Source: Lactarius indigo (lineage: Eukaryota; Basidiomycota; Agaricomycetes; Russulales; Russulaceae). From it: a stretch of 64,000 nt of DNA. The stretch covers positions 1 to 64,000 of the forward strand of contig JAFKAC010000144.1 in assembly GCA_025766275.1 (NCBI GenBank), given 5' to 3'. This document shows positions 34,869 through 46,109 of the stretch, piece after piece. A program made the translations under genes and the position numbers. How positions within the stretch are numbered: the stretch's first letter is position 1; every line of letters begins with the position of its first letter. Under the pieces are notes generated by a model. It was given only the letters and a program-made list of their open reading frames with translations, ran no database searches and was not told the DNA's origin.

Positions 34869-36848
34869 TCAGGCGTCCTGAAAACCCTCCTTCTTCCACA
34901 ATTGTTGGAGGATAATGTCTTTAACGTCATCCGATTCTCCTGCTACTCCGTTAAGCCAGTCACTGGCGCGCTGTTGAGGGGGTACTTCTTGGACCGCCCT
35001 GGTAGCGACTTCGGGTTCTTGTTGGTGGTAGTCAGTATCGACATACCAGCTACTAGATGCTTGGGGTTGGTAATCCCTTCTTGGCTGTCTGCAATCACGG
35101 GCCATGTGTCCGTCCTTTCCGCAATTGTAACAAGTGACTGGCCTTGGGTTATTACGTCCTCCTCCCCTCTGCAGGAACCCTCCGCGAGGTCGATATGGAG
35201 GGCGAGGGGCAAGTATTTCTTCTGCTCCTGTCAATCGCCCTCTAATGCGATCTGCAGATGTGTCCATCGTGTTTGGGTCTCGTGGGAGGTTTCGGGGTTG
35301 CCAGGAGCTTCTTGGCGGTCCCTGCCAGGAGCGCTGTTGTTGTCTTTGTGATTTTTCCTGTTTTTGTAGCGCCCCCTTGTTGAGCATTGCTTTGAGGTGC
35401 ATGTATTGTTGCTGGCGGGTAGTGGCTGCTTCTTTCCACTCGCGGTAATTTCGTGGGGAGTCAAGGGTGTACACCTTGGAGTATAAGTCGGTGGGTAATC
35501 CGCTTGCAAACAGGTCAAGTGTCTGGGGGTCGTCAAGCTGATAATGTGCGCGTCGCACTAGTTGCTCGAATTGAGTACAGTACTCATCTAAATTGCCCCC
35601 AATCATTTTGAGCCCTTTCTTCAGTTCATATTGGGCTTGCTCTTGTTCCATCGTGTTTCTGAAGCGCTGCATAAAGCTGCGCGTGACTTCGTTCCATAAT
35701 CCTTTGCTTGTTCGGGGTATTCCTGTTTGTATCTGACCGTTGAGCCAGGTAAGCATTGCCAACACCCATTCGCTGACGTTAACGCCTTTGATGTATGATA
35801 GGAAGAGGAGAGCTCGGCGGTATGGTGTGGCCATGATGCCTTCGTCTGCGTTCATGCCCCAATAGACGTGCCATTGAGTGAGAAATGCTTCGACTTTTGC
35901 GCGTTCTCCATCGAATACTGTGGGTGCTTCGCCAGCTAGTTTACTATTTGGAGGGGGAATAGCGGGACCTGCACCTGGTAGTCCTCCTCCAGGATGTCCT
36001 CCTCCTGGTGGTCCTCCTGGGAATCCTCCAGGAAACCCTCCGAATCCCATCCCTCGGGGTGGGGGTCCTCTGCCTGGTAAGTCGCCAGGGGGTCCTCCTC
36101 CACCGCTGGGGGGGTCAGCTACGTCTGGCCCGATGGCGCGATGGATGGCTACATCGTCGTCAGTCATTCGGTGACCGGTGTATGGGTCGATGGGAGCTAG
36201 ATTGGCTCGCGATTCTTCTGCGATGCGTCTTTGTTCTTCTAGGGCTATCTGATCCCTTGCTTCTGTGGTGAGCTGCACTTCTTCTTGCGTGATGGTGGCC
36301 GTTGCCATTGCAACTGCTGGGCTATGAATGTGGATTATTTCTGGTTCGGGTTGATGGATAGTCAGGGACTCAGTTTGTTGTATGATGTGTTCGCCAATAG
36401 CTCCTAGGCTGGCTTCTTCTGCTGGCGTATTTCCTCGTTCTGGTGATTGTTGGCTATCGGAGGTCTCTTCTCCGCTGATCCCTTCGTCCGTATGTTCCTG
36501 TGCTTGTCCATCGATGGGACCGTAGTCTGCGCGGCTGTTAAGTTCCCACGTGTCGATGTCGCAGTTGTAATTTCTTCCGGCTGGTCGTACAATATCCCAG
36601 CGATGGTCTACAGGGTTCCAAGTAACCTCGGTCCAACAAAGGTGTTCGAAGTTGAACTCAACAGGTCGAAAACGGTTTGGACCGTTGAACTCCACAAAGT
36701 ACCCAGTGTCTTCTCCTCTTTCTCTCCACTGAGCTGCCCCTAGGAATCTTGTTGGTACGTTGCGATCTCCTCGTCGTTCAATATGATAAGGACGGAAGGA
36801 CGTCCACTGGTCTCTGGTCGAGTACGCCACGATGAGGATCTTGGTCTT
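34869..36848 (-). CDS. gag of Ty3 element 1
   Basis: An open frame of about 660 codons runs from the 5' LTR edge to TGA at 34869-34871. It contains a capsid-like region (AEAFLTQWHVYWGMNADEGI and WNEVTRSFMQRFRNTMEQEQ), a proline/glycine-rich linker and one zinc knuckle, CYNCGKDGHMARDC. No ATG lies between the LTR and the conserved N-terminal part (GAAQWRERGEDTGYFVEFNG); the first in-frame ATG comes about 200 codons later. The frame is open back into the LTR, as in element 2, so initiation may use a non-AUG codon. I set the start just inside the LTR. Confidence 0.8.
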   Translation of the reverse strand, partial: KTKILIVAYSTRDQWTSFRPYHIERRGDRNVPTRFLGAAQWRERGEDTGYFVEFNGPNRFRPVEFNFEHLCWTEVTWNPVDHRWDIVRPAGRNYNCDIDTWELNSRADYGPIDGQAQEHTDEGISGEETSDSQQSPERGNTPAEEASLGAIGEHIIQQTESLTIHQPEPEIIHIHSPAVAMATATITQEEVQLTTEARDQIALEEQRRIAEESRANLAPIDPYTGHRMTDDDVAIHRAIGPDVADPPSGGGGPPGDLPGRGPPPRGMGFGGFPGGFPGGPPGGGHPGGGLPGAGPAIPPPNSKLAGEAPTVFDGERAKVEAFLTQWHVYWGMNADEGIMATPYRRALLFLSYIKGVNVSEWVLAMLTWLNGQIQTGIPRTSKGLWNEVTRSFMQRFRNTMEQEQAQYELKKGLKMIGGNLDEYCTQFEQLVRRAHYQLDDPQTLDLFASGLPTDLYSKVYTLDSPRNYREWKEAATTRQQQYMHLKAMLNKGALQKQEKSQRQQQRSWQGPPRSSWQPRNLPRDPNTMDTSADRIRGRLTGAEEILAPRPPYRPRGGFLQRGGGRNNPRPVTCYNCGKDGHMARDCRQPRRDYQPQASSSWYVDTDYHQQEPEVATRAVQEVPPQQRASDWLNGVAGESDDVKDIILQQLWKKEGFQDA
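34881..34887 (-). other. probable -1 frameshift heptamer, gag/pol of element 1
   Basis: G GGT TTT in gag phase fits the X XXY YYZ slippery pattern. It lies four codons before the gag stop, in the region where the pol frame, offset by -1, is already open. Element 2 has GGATTTT at the same place. Confidence 0.6.
36838..36848 (-). promoter_or_regulatory. self-primer binding site of Ty3 element 1
   Basis: AAGACCAAGAT (minus strand), starting two bases inside the 5' LTR, is the exact complement of ATCTTGGTCTT in the LTR (37093-37083). The latter begins 33 nt downstream of the LTR TATA box (TATAAG from 37126). This is the layout of Tf1-type self-priming. Confidence 0.7.
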
Positions 36849-36850
36849 AA

Positions 36851-37331
36851 TGTTACGCTCCACCGGCGTTAGTCCGACTTGGACTTTAAAGAGGGCGTAA
36901 TCGACTTAGCAAAGCAAGGGCGAATGGGGATCTTGTATCAACCCAACGCAAGCTGAACAGGGGCACTCTTGGCACACGCTGCAGCTAAGATGAAGAGGTA
37001 CTATCCCTTGGTGGATAGGAGCGGAAGTACTCTTAGTTCAAGGACTAAGGCAAGGACGAGTCAGAAAGAAGGTGGATTGAAGAAGACCAAGATGGAGTTC
37101 TTGGTCTTCCGAAACAACTACTTATACATATACACGCGGGCTTTAAAGCGCCGCTGGAATGATAGGAAACCAATAGCGTAACTAGCTCGAACCCTAGTAC
37201 AGCTATCCTAGGAATGAGTCATGCGTGAGCCACAATCACATGTGTACTACTTATGATGACTGATACGATGTAAATGTCCATGACTAATACTATGAGTCGG
37301 TCCGTAGTCATAACCGGTTGTGATCGTAACA
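36851..37331 (-). repeat. 5' LTR of Ty3 element 1
   Basis: 481 bp. It contains TATAAG (37126-37121, minus) and the predicted transcript start at ATCTTGGTCTT (37093). Confidence 0.95.
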
Positions 37332-38640
37332 CGTGCAATCATCGTACGGCCCATTGATGAGGAGGTTCAGGTACGCCTGTTGTAGAGCCAGTCCCGATTA
37401 CTCCCCCTGCGCTCGTAGAAGAGGCCGTTCAGGTCATTCCTCGACCTGCCGTGTAGGTTATAGAAGTTGTCTCAACCCGCTGCGGAGGGGATACCAGTCC
37501 CTGTGCTTGTTGCGACACTCCGGGTCAGATCTCCAGAGACTTTCCCACAACCACCAGTAAGCATCTTTGATCCTGGATTTTCTCTATACTCATCAGACGA
37601 TGTCTTCACTGTCAGTTCTCTTTCCAACATAGGAACTATCCCGACAGTCCATACCTCTACCAGAATGAACAGAACAAGCGCCTGGGACATTCCGTTGCCA
37701 GAGTCAAGCCCTTCTCTCCTGGCCAGCGAGTTACTGTCTGAGAGGCCGACAGTTGAACTGCTGCGGCCGATATTTGCAACGAGGTCCATTAGTTCTTTTC
37801 CGCTGTCATTTCCGAGTCCTTCCCCCATTGGCCATCTGGAGTCGTTGCCAACGACATCATTATGATCATCGGCTACTGAGTCTATGTCAAGCACCATTTC
37901 ATTGCGCCGTCCTGTAAACCCCCCGCCTTCTCGAGCCCCTTGACCTCGATTTGAGGATCCCTCTGGCCACCAGAAACGGATGATACGTATGAATCGTCTG
38001 CACTACGAGTGTCCCCTTCAGTTCAGTCTATAACCTTCCCTGAAGGTCCGGATATCTCTTTGACACGTCTTTCTTGCGACCCACAGCTTCTGCGTATACT
38101 TCTCAGGAACCAAGCCAGCTGAGTACCGTCGACGAAAGTAAGTCGAACAAGTCACCGCCGATTACTTACTCATCTCCATTGTTCTCTCACGCCTACCGTA
38201 TCGACCTCGGTCTCCGCGTCGGCTGGGTTGTCACCACCACCTACTGGGACTGTATGGATATCGGTCTGTATCGGCAATACCATCCCTGTCACTGAATGCT
38301 CCTCCAGCTTCTCCCTCTCCTTCCCTTCAAGAACCGTCTTCCACGGCGGCTTCAACACCCATACCGACGCCAGAACGATCACATTGACTAGGACACCACA
38401 TTTTCTTGGTGGGTGCATCAACAGAGCTGCCTCTCTTGTCGACGCGCAGGACAACTGCCTCGAGACCGGTAAGTTCTGATCGAGCAGTGTTAGATGACGC
38501 TTACTTGACTTCACAGATTTTTCCGGCGGACGTCCCTCTTCCGACACATTCATTGTTGTCGACGTCAACTGCCACTGCGAGTGTCGGCGTGAGTGGCTCT
38601 TGTGGTAGGATTCCGAGATGGAACTGATTTGGGTATACCC
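37332..38640 (+). pseudogene. transposon-internal coding remnant, part 2
   Basis: This continues the frame broken by the Ty3 insertion (IIVRPIDEEVQ) into serine-, threonine- and proline-rich open segments. One is at 37467-37865 (VPVLVATLRVRSPETFPQPP) and others lie at 38228-38480 and 38406-38627. Several GT-AG intron possibilities exist, but I could not build one continuous model. It may encode a disordered, transposon-borne protein or be decayed. Confidence 0.3.
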
Positions 38641-38870
38641 TCAGAAACGGCGCCCTCCAAACACCACTGTCCGAACAGACACGATCGTAAAGGCCACCAT
38701 CCGAGACAGAGACCGAGCCAGACGTTCCAAGTGAGTCATCTTCATCTATATCCTCATCCACGATACCATAAGCCAGCGCAGGAATGGGCACCACGCAGGT
38801 GTCGTGTCTCCTCTGCCTCTGGCCCAACGTTTCCTGTATACGCGCGCAAAATCCTTCAGCACCTCGCCGG

Positions 38871-39160
38871 CTACTTCTACGTGCTCTGGGTGAAGGCGCC
38901 TCAGTGTCGCTAGCTCAGCACGAAACTGGCTGCGTGGTTCCCAGCCGGCCCCAGCCTGGCGATCTCCCGATCGACGACGAGCGTCGGGCCTTCCTCGGCC
39001 CTGACAACTTCATGGCTACTTCTGCGCGCTCTGGGTGAAGGCACCGCAGCGTCGCTAGCTCGGCACGAAGCTGGCTGCATGGTTCCCAGCTGGCCCCAGC
39101 CTGGCGATCTCCCGATCGACGACGAGCGTCGTGCCTTCCTCGGCCCCGACAACTTCACGA
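38871..39160. repeat. 145-bp tandem duplication
   Basis: Two units of 145 bp start with CTACTTCT(A/G)CG(T/C)GCTCTGGGTGAAGG at 38871 and 39016. They share the core GGCGATCTCCCGATCGACGA. The minus strand is open through both units (EEGTTLVVDREIARLGPAGN, repeated), so a decayed or short coding repeat is possible. Confidence 0.65.
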
Positions 39161-39776
39161 GCGTGTCTGCATGTCCCTGGCCTGCACCCCTCGCCGCTCT
39201 GCCAGCGTCCTGAGCACGCACGGCGTTTCCTCCAGCACGCCAAGTGGCCCGTTGCCGAGCCTGGGGGGAGGGAGGGGGGTGGGGGTTCCTGCCCATCCAC
39301 GGTATTCCTGGGCGTACGCAGCGTTGTTCGGAGCCGGCCATATGCAATTGATGCCAAGATATTTTGCATGAAGATGTTCACCGTGAGTCCCTCATGTCGC
39401 TTCCCTTCTATTTCCGTGCAGTGGCCCCATGTATGGAGGTCAGCACCATTGCCGCGTTCGGGTTGCTAATGAGCCGCAGGTACCTGTTTTTCCCGAAATT
39501 TGGGCACTAACATTTACAGGCCGCTCCACAAATCTGGGATGGCGCCACCATCAAAGCCTGTGCCCTGGAAGTTTGATTGCGTGCTTGCGGGGCCACAATC
39601 CCAAAGTGCCGGTCCAACACTGAGGCATCTTGGTGAGCTTCCCCCTTTCTTTTGGGAGATCCTTTAGTAGGTTCGGACAGACTCTGAGTACTCAAGACAC
39701 AAGTTCGGCTGGTATGTCATTTCCGCTACTACTGTTTCTGTGGCTAATCACATTGATCTTGTAAATACAGGTGGGC
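39161..39776. other. 3' flank of the Tnp2 gene; no gene seen
   Basis: Short frames only. No similarity was recognised. Confidence 0.45.
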
Positions 39777-42700
39777 CTAGTACAACATCTCCAAATCAAC
39801 TCCGCCATCAAGACCACATTCATCTGGGGTAAGTAGGGTAAGTCCTGGATGTCTTCGCAAAATATGAACATGGTCATTGTAAGTCCAAATCCCAATAAGG
39901 CTAACTATTGCTGATGTCTCAAGGGCATATACTGTTGGTGACCACTTCCCAGACCATCTTCCAAACTTTTGGTGGCGCTCTATCAATGGATGATAGACAA
40001 CAAGGGAGAGGCCAGCAACAGTATAGAAGGCTAAGGCCTCTCCAAATATTGGTTTGGTCTTCTCTACCTCTATCTCTGTTTCATCTATAGGCCCATCTCT
40101 TGACTGTAACTGCCCTAGCTGAGCCTCAAAGTACCTTGAGGAGCGTGAAGAGGACCTCTTTGAAGACTCAAAGAGCTGGCTAGTAAGGGTAGCACCATTG
40201 GGGAGAGGGCACTTTCCCCAGCACATGTAGGTGGGATCTGGGCCTATTCCAGGATAAGACTGGATTGCCTGTAAGTGGGTCTTCAAGTTATGGTCTTCCT
40301 TTTTCTGCTTGTTAGTGACAGGAAACTCTCTAAACAGTGAAGTCCTTTGAGCTTTTGCTTCAGGTTCTGGGGAGAGTGTTGGATAGGAGAGATGTAGGAT
40401 TCTAACAGATTGCTTGTCTGTCTTATATGAGGCAATGTTTTTGAAGGGGGATTTTTTTGACTTTATACCATGTCCAATATCTCCAATGGTCCGCTCACAT
40501 GTGGCCTGAGAGCCAAATCTGACAGAGCCATTATATGAAATATGGAAGGGAATATGAATGAGCTGAAAGATGCATAGCCTGCAGCGGGAGATTTTGGAGG
40601 GATCATTGCCAACATAGAGGTGTTCAAATCCTTGAAGAAAAAGAACAATCTTGCCATAAAGCTTGGCCAAGTCATCTTTTGATCGAGGGACAGCTGTCAT
40701 AGCATACTCCACCACATTTGAGAATATGGCAAAGTTCTTGATTACCTCTGAATTGAATCCAAGCTCTGATGCAATAGGGACAATATACCAGTGGAGAAGG
40801 GCCATCCACTCATATATCTTGTATTGACTTTGTCGCTTTTTAAATGGATCCCGAATAGGTCCACAAAAGGATGGGGGTAATGTTGCCATAGCACTCTCAA
40901 CCTCTGCTCCAAGCTTTGAAGCTATATCTTGGCCCATAAAAACACCCTCTGACTGAGAGCTGAATGAGACCCAGATATCCCAGATATGTGGCATGCAGTT
41001 TTCATAGAAGAGGTGGAAGGGGTCAAGTGGGAAAAAGAATGGATGTGAGAAGGCAGGGCTAGCTGCACAAATGGGAAGACCAGAGACACCAGTTTCCCTC
41101 ACAATTGCTGCATGCTGTGCCTGGTTGCCCTTTGCAGCTTCAAGCCTCTCAATGGTGCTCCAGTAGCCCTCTAGAGTCCGAATTGGCAGGTTTAAAATGT
41201 TAAAATGAGGGTGATCACCATTAATCTCCTGGCTTTGGGGTGGAGAGAGAGGATAGTACTGAGCTTTAGCACCTATAAAACAATAGTGAGATAAAATAAT
41301 ATAATAGTATAATGTTGCATACCTCTTTCCTTACTAGGGCGTGCACCCCGCACCATACTAAAACGGCATCCATATCTAGCCATATGTCCAGCCATTCTGC
41401 TGAGTTTTGCAGAACCAAGCATATCTCCCAGAACACCACAAAGAAAGACCTTTAAAAGGAAGTATGTTCCTGAATATGCATCAAAGGACCATACACCAGC
41501 ACTAAGCCTTGCAAGCTCCTCATATAGGACATAGATAAATGACTCCACATTTCCAGGTGAAGAGGGTCCAGGAATAACAAGTGGAATAATGGTATTGGCA
41601 GCTTTAGATCGCATGCTGGGAGGAAGGTTTAAAATTGTGACAATGAGGATCCATACATCAGACTGCTTCTTCATAGTGAGCTGGGCACCATCACCTGAGA
41701 TGGTTATTGCAGTGTCAGTAGGTTTATTAAATAGATGGGAGTGATTGAGATGGCTAATGGAGTCAGAGAAGTCTGAGTACATGGTGGGGGGAGAATCAGG
41801 CTTCAGCTTTTTCAGAGCCTCTTGTAAATGCTCATGTCGGTAGCGCATAGCTTCTGCCATCTTCCTATTCATATAAAATGACTGAATAACAGGTGTGATG
41901 GGGGTATAAAGCATTTGGGCTCTTGGGCGGCCACTCTTGTCATAGCGTGGCTCACCACAAGGCCCAAGGCGCTTGTCACAAATGTGGATGCAGGAATGGA
42001 GGTCTTTAAACTCTCCAGTGAAAGCCATGCAGCTTTTGGGGCACATGTCAACCAGCTGAGATGACAATCCCGTAAGCTCTATGGCAAGCTTCCGCACCAT
42101 ATATAGGCTAAGAATCTCAGTGCCTGTAGCCTCTTGAAGGACCTGAGAATGGAGCCTATATGCCTTTACAGTGCCACGAGAGTCAACCCATGCAATGTAA
42201 AGCTTTAAAGAAAGCTCTTCATCTGGGGTGAGTGTGCGACCCCTAGGGTCATCAACAGGTGGGTGATTGGGGGGGATATAGTGTGATAAAAGCTGAGCGC
42301 GAAGTCGCCTCACAACTTCTGGAAAGTCAGCACCAAAGTCATCGCCACCACCAGAGCTGACATCATCTGGCTCCCTCTCAGAAAAGGAGCCATGGTCAGA
42401 GGTGTCCAGATGCCCTGTTGAGGGCAATACAAAAGGATGGTACTCTGCCTCAGAGTCAGAGTCAGAGTCAGAGTCCACAAGGCCAGAGCCAGCCTCAGAG
42501 AGCACAGGGTCTTGATCCATCTCCGAGTCAGAGATATTGGGGTCCATCCCCAGGCAAGTCAGATCGGCACCAGCTGCAGCCTCAGTAGAGCCCAGATCAA
42601 TGTCCATATCCGGACTAAAAAGATCATCTAACATAATGTAGCCATAAGCACGGATATACTACTTGATATTAAAATAATACACTTACCAGGCTCTACGCCA

Positions 42701-43089
42701 TCCCCTTGGCAGTAATCGGGCTGCCTGGAGTCCTCGGAATAGGTGTTAGTTAGCTGGATGGGGGGATCTGTGCCGCTTTGAGGTTAAAAATAATAACAAT
42801 AACAATAACAATAATAATCCGTACCTTCTGGGTCCTCTGAACGGGATCCATCAGCATCCGGTGCTGTATAAAGCAATCCAGAGCCTCCGGTGAGTCGGGA
42901 AAGGAGTTGGATAGTTTGGTTGATGCACGATCGCACAAGATCGGCAGAGTCTGTGTCGGATGGGAGGGACTGTAGAAAGATTTGATCTTGCTGCAAATGT
43001 GCCTCGATTGTGCGTTTGGTGACACTTTTTGAACCTCCATAGCACTTGGAGCATGGACAGTTATGTCTTGGAGCAGCTTGAGGCATCAT
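39777..43089 (-). CDS. Tnp2-family (CACTA/CMC-like) transposase
   Basis: Four exons on the minus strand close to 1048 residues: 43089-42825, 42767-42687, 42627-41323, 41272-39777. The N-terminus has a cysteine cluster (CPCSKCYGG) followed by a basic helix, then an acidic D/S/E-rich linker with a (DS)4 run. The core shows tnp2 features: MCPKSCMAFTGEFKDL, CGEPRYDKSGRPRAQMLY, ITISGDGAQLTMKKQSDVWI, IPLVIPGPSSPGNVESFIY, WSFDAYSGTYFLLKVFLCGV and MAGHMARYGCRFSM. The C-terminal half includes PLDPFHLFYENCMPHIW, another common tnp2 segment. The frame is intact, so it may be functional. An (AATAAC)-type microsatellite lies in intron 1. It sits inside the 28877-46667 unit, head to head with the eight-exon gene. 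Confidence 0.85.
42787..42820. repeat. AATAAC-type microsatellite in transposase intron 1
   Basis: AATAATAACAATAACAATAA-type short repeats fill most of the first intron of the Tnp2 gene. Confidence 0.7.
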
Positions 43090-43267
43090 ATTCAAACGGT
43101 TGATGAGAGTACTGTTTATTGTGCAGGCATGAGGGCAAGCGCGAGGCGAGCAAACGGACTCTGGTGCAGAGCGTGCGAACGGCATGTGTTCGTTCTACTT
43201 ATGCTCGCGTCGACAATTTTTTCTTTCGACTCTCACCTGTATACGTCCACATAGCCGCCTCGCCTCC
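43090..43267. promoter_or_regulatory. 178-bp divergent promoter of the transposon genes
   Basis: The spacer separates the ATG of the Tnp2 transposase (43089, minus) from the ATG of the eight-exon gene (43268, plus). Shared control of the two is plausible but inferred. Confidence 0.5.
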
Positions 43268-46005
43268 ATGTCTGATCTTGAGGAAGATTACTTTGACGAC
43301 GACTTTGACGACGCTCCCCCAGGGCTCTTTCCGCCGGACTTGGAAACGGTGCCCAACTGTGATGACGAAGACGAGGATGAGTCTATCCGGTACATGCCAA
43401 AACTGAGGTCAAGACCCCCGATAGATTTCTCTGGACGATGCTCAGCTGCCGACACTGACCTCAACTTCTCTGTGAATGCTTTCCCTCCTCCACGTTCCCA
43501 GATGTCGGGCTCGACATTGCGCTCCAGTCTCCATCCTTCGGCAGCGCCTTCATTTCCACGCAAGACCTCTTTCAATTCGGCTCCACTGGCAAAGCTCACT
43601 CTGGATGCCATTGCAGCCCTCACCGACGCTGAACTCCTTCATAACCCCAACTACCGCAAACTACGCCGAGATCACGACCACCTGGCCTCTGTCCTTACCA
43701 CGTACGTAGAACGAGACCTCGCAGAGTTTCGTACCGCAAAGAGTGAAGGGCTGGTCCCTGACATATACCAAGGTGCGTGGTAGCTTGCTTCCAAACCCAG
43801 GTAATTATTGACTCAATCCCATGGCAGTGGTACCCCGCAGCGTGAACTCTTGCCGCACGGACTCTCATGGCGCAGAGTCTCGCGCATCGTCATTGGGGCC
43901 GAGCGATTCTGTTTCTCAACAGACAAGAATCGACGTTGTGACAGACAAGGCCATCGAGAATCTCCTTGAAGGCGTGGAGGCACCGGTCATGCGCCCACAA
44001 TTTCTTCCGAAAACCGTACTTTGGGATTTCGAGGATTGCGAAACTGACAAGTCGGTGGGTGATATCGTCATGAAAAAAAATAGGAGTCGACCGAAAATGA
44101 GTCTTGCTCTCCGCCGCCCGAATGGTACAAAGATATCAAACATCGAACTCTCAAACATGCGACGCTCGGCAGAACTTATCGTTCAGAAACTCATCAACTT
44201 TGTTCAGTTGGATCCCCGGTCAGCTGTGCATTCTGGTGGCCCCAACACACGGACCAAAACATTCATCAAGAAGCACTTCATGGCCGAGTATTACCGAGCC
44301 GTGCTCGACCTTGAAGCGGAGCAGAAGCTCCTTCGTTTGTGTTCTGCTCACTGGAAGGCTGACGCCTTGATCACCCAGGTCTTCTTGCGCCGAAGTGCAA
44401 AAGTTGGGGCAGCGACAAATTCCGCGCCTCCTACCTCCCCACCGTCCAACCGATCCTCGGAGCCGCCCACTGCATTCGTCCCGCAAATTCGGGAGGTGGC
44501 GCCCATGAAGGCGACAAAGCGGGCTCTTGAGTTGAGCCCCGGGCCCAAATCGCCTTCGACGTCGCACGCTCAAAAGCGCACCAAAGACAATATCATGCCA
44601 GTGGTTTCCGGACAGGCTCTAGAATCTAGAGTCCCCCCAACCCGTGAGTGCTCTGCTCGACAACATTTAAATCCACTGACAAGTGGTACTCGTGCGCAGA
44701 GAACCGCCCTGCTGCACGCAAGATCACTCCTACATTCCTTAACTGCACCAAGATGACCTGTGCGGAACCTGCGCCAACAAGTCTTCGTCCTATTCATGTT
44801 GATCCATCAGGTGCGTCTGTCGCATGTGTACGCTTACAGTATACTGATATGAGGTTGAATCTTCAGCCGACAACCTCATTGGTAAGTCGAAATGCTGTAT
44901 ATCTATGTTCCCACTAACTGTGCCCTCGCAGCGATCCTCACATCCGAATTACCTTCCCTAACCAACGCCCCCCGACTTCTTCACTCTATGAACGCGCAGA
45001 CGTCATTCAAGGAAGGCGAACCATCCAAGCAACTCGCAACGCTCCTCGAGCGTGTCCAATTCGTGGACCCATGTTCACCCGACATCGATGAGGATAACAG
45101 ATACCAAAGTTGGGGCCATTACCAGTTTACAGCGGGCGGTATCAGCCCGGCGTCTTCGCTTACCAATTGGCAGGAGGTCGGCAGCGTCGCTACTGCCTTC
45201 AAACTCGTGGCAGCCGCCATCAAAACGTGCCAAGAAGCAAGGTTAATGTGCTCGAACGCTGGAACACCGAAGACGACTGGATTCATTAGTGATGTGTATC
45301 TCGAGAAGACCCTCGAGTGTCTCGAGAATTGCTGGGTCGGCACTGGTGGTGTACGTATTCACTACATTCTCCTCCGCAGTTTTTAATCAACTTATCTTAG
45401 ATGCTTACTTCTCAAAATTGTGTCCCACTTCCCACCACTCCTTCGTATCGCGATGTCGCGATGTCACCTCCACCATGTGGGCCCGTGATCAGGATCAAAC
45501 GGCCAGCTCCTGCCGACATCGCCGCAAGCAAAACCCCAGACGTTCTCACAGGAACCAACTCTATCAACCAGTCTGCCACCACCACGGAACCCACGGAACC
45601 TTCAGCGGGGCTAGATGAGGTGCGTCGGCACTTTGTACTGACTCGGATGCTCTCTCTTATCCACAGCTTCTAGGGCACTCACGCACATGTTGCATCACTC
45701 AAGCTCCTTCAAGTCTCGGAGCTCCTCGCTTGGTTCGGCGACAACAAGATCAGCATCCCGAAGGTGAAGCGCAAGGATGGTACGTCGTATGTTCTCAGCC
45801 CGGTAGTATTTACTATAGCCTGGACAGATCTCATCGCAGTCATTGTCAAGTCCCCCGAGTTCGCATCTATTTCTGAATCAACCGTCAAGGAAATCATTGA
45901 GAAGGTAGGATTCTCACTGTCTCACTGTCTGCATTATCCAATTCTGACCTGCTGTTGCCAGCGCAAGAAGAAAGGGTCGCAAAAGCCACTAGCTGCGTTG
46001 CCTTA
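43268..46005 (+). CDS. unknown transposon-borne protein with HWKAD motif
   Basis: Eight exons, all closing in phase, give 786 residues: 43268-43772, 43828-44643, 44700-44810, 44867-44881, 44932-45350, 45401-45619, 45674-45904, 45961-46005. Exon 4 is only 15 nt. The N-terminus is acidic (MSDLEEDYFDDDFDDAPPGL). The middle part is basic and helical and contains LLRLCSAHWKADALITQVFL. A segment encoded mostly by exon 5 reads LERVQFVDPCSPDIDEDNRY, then WGHYQFTAGG, then VATAFKLVAAAIKTCQEARL. The C-terminus ends in a basic tail (RKKKGSQKPL). I do not know a function. The gene lies inside the terminal repeats, divergent from the transposase, so it may be an accessory transposition or DNA-binding protein. 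A 39-nt in-frame intron in exon 7 (GTACGT...TATAG) is possible. Confidence 0.7.
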
Positions 46006-46109
46006 GCATATGCCCATCGAATCCATTGATTTCCGTTTACGCTCGCTCGCTGGCTCTTTCAGTTCAGAAGTTTTGGCGGGTTTTTTTTTACTAATATTTG
46101 GACTTACCG

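Larger units (their letters stand above)
30115..34899 (-). pseudogene. pol of Ty3 element 1 (two TGA stops)
   Basis: A single reading frame (about 1595 codons) overlaps the end of gag and is offset by -1. Domains in order: aspartic protease with ALVDSGATHCF; reverse transcriptase with FGLTNSPATFQTMM and YMDDI; RNase H with EVDASGFATGAVL and YDIYDLELLAIVKA; integrase with an HHCC zinc site (GHPGIKRT...CAECQRHK) and DDE core (AVDFITKLP, SDRDPRF); chromodomain with YEVEKILDSRRFGRRRRLQY and LVKWKGYPDSDNQW; then an extra region of about 380 residues. TGA stops interrupt the frame at 34078-34080 and 33367-33369. Both fall where relatives or context imply arginine (CGA). There is no frameshift, so damage is recent. 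Confidence 0.9.
29623..37331 (-). mobile_element. Ty3 chromodomain LTR retrotransposon, element 1
   Basis: A 7709-bp element on the minus strand has 481-bp LTRs that differ by only two substitutions, and a perfect 5-bp target duplication (CGTGC) on both sides. LTR ends are TGTTACG...CGTAACA. It encodes gag and a pol of the order protease, reverse transcriptase, RNase H, integrase, chromodomain, plus an extra C-terminal domain. It is young by LTR identity but carries two in-frame TGA codons in pol. Confidence 0.95.

Noticed and set aside
45785..45830. An extra 39-nt intron in exon 7 of the HWKAD gene
   Set aside because: GTACGT...TATAG is possible, but it is in frame and shorter than neighbouring introns; the uninterrupted frame was kept.
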